Of a stretch of DNA of 20,031 nt, positions 18,160 through 20,031 are shown one piece after another (the first letter of the stretch is position 1; every line of letters begins with the position of its first letter). The DNA is from Methyloglobulus sp. GTDB lineage: Bacteria > Pseudomonadota > Gammaproteobacteria > Methylococcales > Methylomonadaceae. The position numbers and the translations under genes were made by a program. Below the pieces are notes generated by a model. It was not told the origin of the DNA. It ran no database searches and saw only the letters and a list, made by a program, of their open reading frames with translations. The stretch spans positions 1-20,031 of the forward strand of contig JABFSV010000444.1 of NCBI GenBank assembly GCA_013140405.1, given 5' to 3'.

Positions 18160-18642
18160 GTGCAAAAAATTCATACCCAAATGCTTTCAGCCCTTTTTGT
18201 TATTGCCATAGGATTTACCATGTTCTCACTCGCTAATGCCGGCACTCCCGAAGAAAATAAAGCCGCCGGTGAAAAATTTTTGGCTGAAAACACCAAAAAA
18301 CCGAACGTAAAAACCACCGCAAGCGGCTTGCAATATGAAGTGCTGACTCCAGGCACAGGCAAAACCAATCCTGCTGCTACCGACAATGTCACCGTCCACT
18401 ACAAGGGGACTTCGATTGACGGCAAGGAATTTGACAGCTCATACAGCCGAGGCGAACCTACCTCATTCCCGCTAAATGGCGTAATCCCAGGTTGGACGGA
18501 AGGTGTCCAATTGATGACCGAAGGCGCGAAATACAAGTTTTATATCCCTTCAAACCTGGCTTATGGCGAAAATGGCGCGGGTGGTTCTATTGGGGCTAAT
18601 GAAGCACTGATATTTGAAGTTGAGCTAATCAAAATTAATTAA
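18160..18642 (+). CDS. Secreted FKBP-type peptidyl-prolyl cis-trans isomerase
   Basis: A periplasmic prolyl isomerase that assists folding of exported proteins. The signal peptide (MQKIHTQMLSALFVIAIGFTMFSLANA) is followed by a short linker (EENKAAGEKFLAENTKKP) and one FKBP domain at about residues 50-160: GLQYEVLTPGTG, VTVHYKGTSIDGKEFDSSYSR, FPLNGVIPGWTEGVQLM, KFYIPSNLAYGENGAGG and LIFEVELIKI, which carry the usual Tyr, Asp, Phe, Ile and Trp pocket residues. It is shorter than Mip/FkpA, lacking most of the dimerising N-terminal helices. The start is GTG 18160, with GAGG 8 nt upstream; ATG 18181 is the alternative. A strong terminator follows, so it is a single-gene unit. Confidence 0.94.
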   Translation: MQKIHTQMLSALFVIAIGFTMFSLANAGTPEENKAAGEKFLAENTKKPNVKTTASGLQYEVLTPGTGKTNPAATDNVTVHYKGTSIDGKEFDSSYSRGEPTSFPLNGVIPGWTEGVQLMTEGAKYKFYIPSNLAYGENGAGGSIGANEALIFEVELIKIN

Positions 18643-18684
18643 GCCATTAAAAAATCAGGATAATTTATTCCATAACTTCTGTTA

Positions 18685-18709
18685 AAGCCTTGCCAAGCAA
18701 GGCTTTTTT
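18685..18709 (+). terminator. Intrinsic terminator of the FKBP gene
   Basis: AAGCCTTG (18685-18692), loop CCAAG, CAAGGCTT (18698-18705), and six T ending at 18709. It lies only about 10 nt ahead of the rlmL start codon, so rlmL must be expressed by read-through or from a promoter overlapping this hairpin or further upstream. Confidence 0.9.
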
Positions 18710-18719
18710 CATTTTAACA

Positions 18720-20031
18720 ATGCCGAACTACCAACTTTTCGCCACCACCCCCAAAGCAATGGAAGACATCCTTGCGGATGAGCTAAGAACGCTAGGTGCT
18801 GGCAATGTCAAATCGACAATTGCTGGCGTATACTTTGAGGGTGATTTAGCCACCGCTTACCGAGTCTGCCTGTGGTCAAGAATTGCCAACCGAATATTGC
18901 TGCAACTCAGCACATTCAAGGTAACAAGCCAGGATGACCTGTATCAGGGCGTACAGAAAATCGACTGGTTTGAACATCTAAAGCCGGAAGGCAGTTTTGC
19001 GGTGACTTTTAATGCGAAGAATTCACAGGCAATCAACAACACGCATTTTGGCGCATTGAAAACCAAGGATGCAATCGTTGACCAGATGCGTGGCAAGTTC
19101 CAAAAACGCCCTAATATCAACACGGAACAGCCCGACATTCGTATCAATGTTAACTTGAATGGTGAAACGGCTGTGCTTAGCCTGGACTTGTCTGGCGAAA
19201 GCCTACACCGACGTGGTTACCGCGACACCACGATTAAAGCGCCTATCAAGGAAAATCTGGCGGCAGCCTTATTAATACGCAGTAAATGGCCTGAGACAGC
19301 AAAACAATCCGGTACGTTGATTGACCCTATGTGCGGATCGGGGACTTTATTGGTGGAAGGTGCAATGATCGCCGCCGATTACGCACCGGGCCTGCTGCGT
19401 GATTATTATGGCTTTATGGGTTGGAAGAAACATGATGCCGAATGCTGGAAAGCATTGCTTTTTGAAGCGCTACAACGCAAAACCACTGGCATAAAATGTC
19501 TGCCCACCATCGTCGGTTTTGACAAAGACCGCCACAATATCAACGCCGCCCTTACGCATATTGCCAACGTAGGCTTACACGGCAAAATTCATCTTGAATG
19601 CCGCGATATTGCGGATGCCGCGCCGGCAAAAAGCTGGAAACCAGGACTGGTTATCTGCAACCCACCTTATGGCGAACGGCTGGGCGATGAACAGGAAACC
19701 ACAGAGTTATACAAGAAATTTGGCGATTCCTTGAAAGCACATTTCAATCATTGGCAAGCCGCAATGATTATCAGCAATCACGAATTAGGTTTTCGTTTGG
19801 GTATTCGTTCGCAAAAGCCCGTCACTTTTTACAATGGCGCACTGGACTGTAAATTGCTGCGGATGACGATTGAGGATGCCGCATTTTTCATCCCTAAGCC
19901 TAAAACTACCGAGGAACGTATCACCTTAGTCAGCGAAGCGGCAACGGCACAGCAGGACAATAAAGGGAGCGAGCTTAGCGAGGAAAGCCTTATAAGCAAG
20001 GACATAAGCAATGAACCTGAACTTGGAATGG
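18720..20031 (+). CDS. rlmL: 23S rRNA guanine-N2-methyltransferase RlmL (5' part, runs off window)
   Basis: RlmL methylates N2 of G2445 in 23S rRNA. The frame from ATG 18720 (MPNYQLFATTPKAMEDILADEL) stays open for 437 codons to the window edge. It shows an N-terminal THUMP region (about 1-160), then a Rossmann methyltransferase with IDPMCGSGTLLVEGAMIAAD (about 201-220, cofactor site) and the catalytic NPPYGERLGDE at 314-324. The methyltransferase domain ends near FFIPKP (about 390), and the frame continues through a Ser/Glu/Lys-rich linker ending in EPELGM. In E. coli the same position leads into the fused RlmK half (m7G2069), so a full RlmKL fusion is likely but not visible. No clear ribosome binding site is seen close to the ATG, which follows the FKBP terminator almost directly. 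Confidence 0.93.
   Translation, partial: MPNYQLFATTPKAMEDILADELRTLGAGNVKSTIAGVYFEGDLATAYRVCLWSRIANRILLQLSTFKVTSQDDLYQGVQKIDWFEHLKPEGSFAVTFNAKNSQAINNTHFGALKTKDAIVDQMRGKFQKRPNINTEQPDIRINVNLNGETAVLSLDLSGESLHRRGYRDTTIKAPIKENLAAALLIRSKWPETAKQSGTLIDPMCGSGTLLVEGAMIAADYAPGLLRDYYGFMGWKKHDAECWKALLFEALQRKTTGIKCLPTIVGFDKDRHNINAALTHIANVGLHGKIHLECRDIADAAPAKSWKPGLVICNPPYGERLGDEQETTELYKKFGDSLKAHFNHWQAAMIISNHELGFRLGIRSQKPVTFYNGALDCKLLRMTIEDAAFFIPKPKTTEERITLVSEAATAQQDNKGSELSEESLISKDISNEPELGM

Overview
The window looks like chromosomal DNA from a gammaproteobacterium. The mlaFED-mlaB-murA-hisG-hisD-hisC order is a gammaproteobacterial arrangement, and cysDN, htpG, trmL and an rlmL/rlmKL-type gene fit it. A VPxPA-type PEP-CTERM tail and abundant hairpin repeats resemble methanotroph or sulfur-oxidiser relatives (Methylococcales or Thiotrichales). 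That lineage guess is inference; no marker gene here fixes it.

Layout. Positions 1-1780 are accessory and gene-poor. They hold one minus-strand secreted lectin-fold protein whose natural start lies across a 12-nt poly-C tract in the wrong frame, then a cluster of hairpins (1520-1754) ending just before the next gene. A COG2509 FAD-dependent dehydrogenase (1781-3388) is followed by cysD and cysN (3573-6145), the two subunits of ATP sulfurylase. CysN carries a shrunken APS-kinase-like tail. A perfect 28-bp palindrome lies between cysN and the convergent operon.

The minus-strand operon (13598 down to 6297) reads mlaF, mlaE, (duplicated debris), mlaD, mlaB, murA, hisG, hisD, hisC. It couples outer-membrane lipid transport, the first committed step of peptidoglycan synthesis, and histidine synthesis. 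A 527-bp direct tandem duplication has inserted a truncated mlaD and a headless mlaE between intact mlaE and intact mlaD. The periplasmic shuttle gene mlaC is absent: mlaD and mlaB overlap by 4 nt. Divergent htpG (13951-15888) has a good heat-shock (sigma-32-type) promoter.

Positions 15889-17400 are accessory again. They hold a 175-residue protein with a leader-like N-terminus and a Gly/Ala-rich hydrophobic C-terminal half (minus strand), diverging from a secreted protein whose PEP-CTERM-type anchor has been thrown out of frame by a small indel. The right end returns to housekeeping genes: trmL (minus), a secreted FKBP-type prolyl isomerase, and the first 437 codons of rlmL, which runs off the window at what is probably the junction to a fused RlmK half.

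No tRNA, rRNA, CRISPR array or recognisable transposase was seen. The strongest leads are the poly-C frame switch, the mla duplication with missing mlaC, the leader-like 175-residue protein, the broken PEP-CTERM signal and the degenerate APS-kinase tail of CysN.
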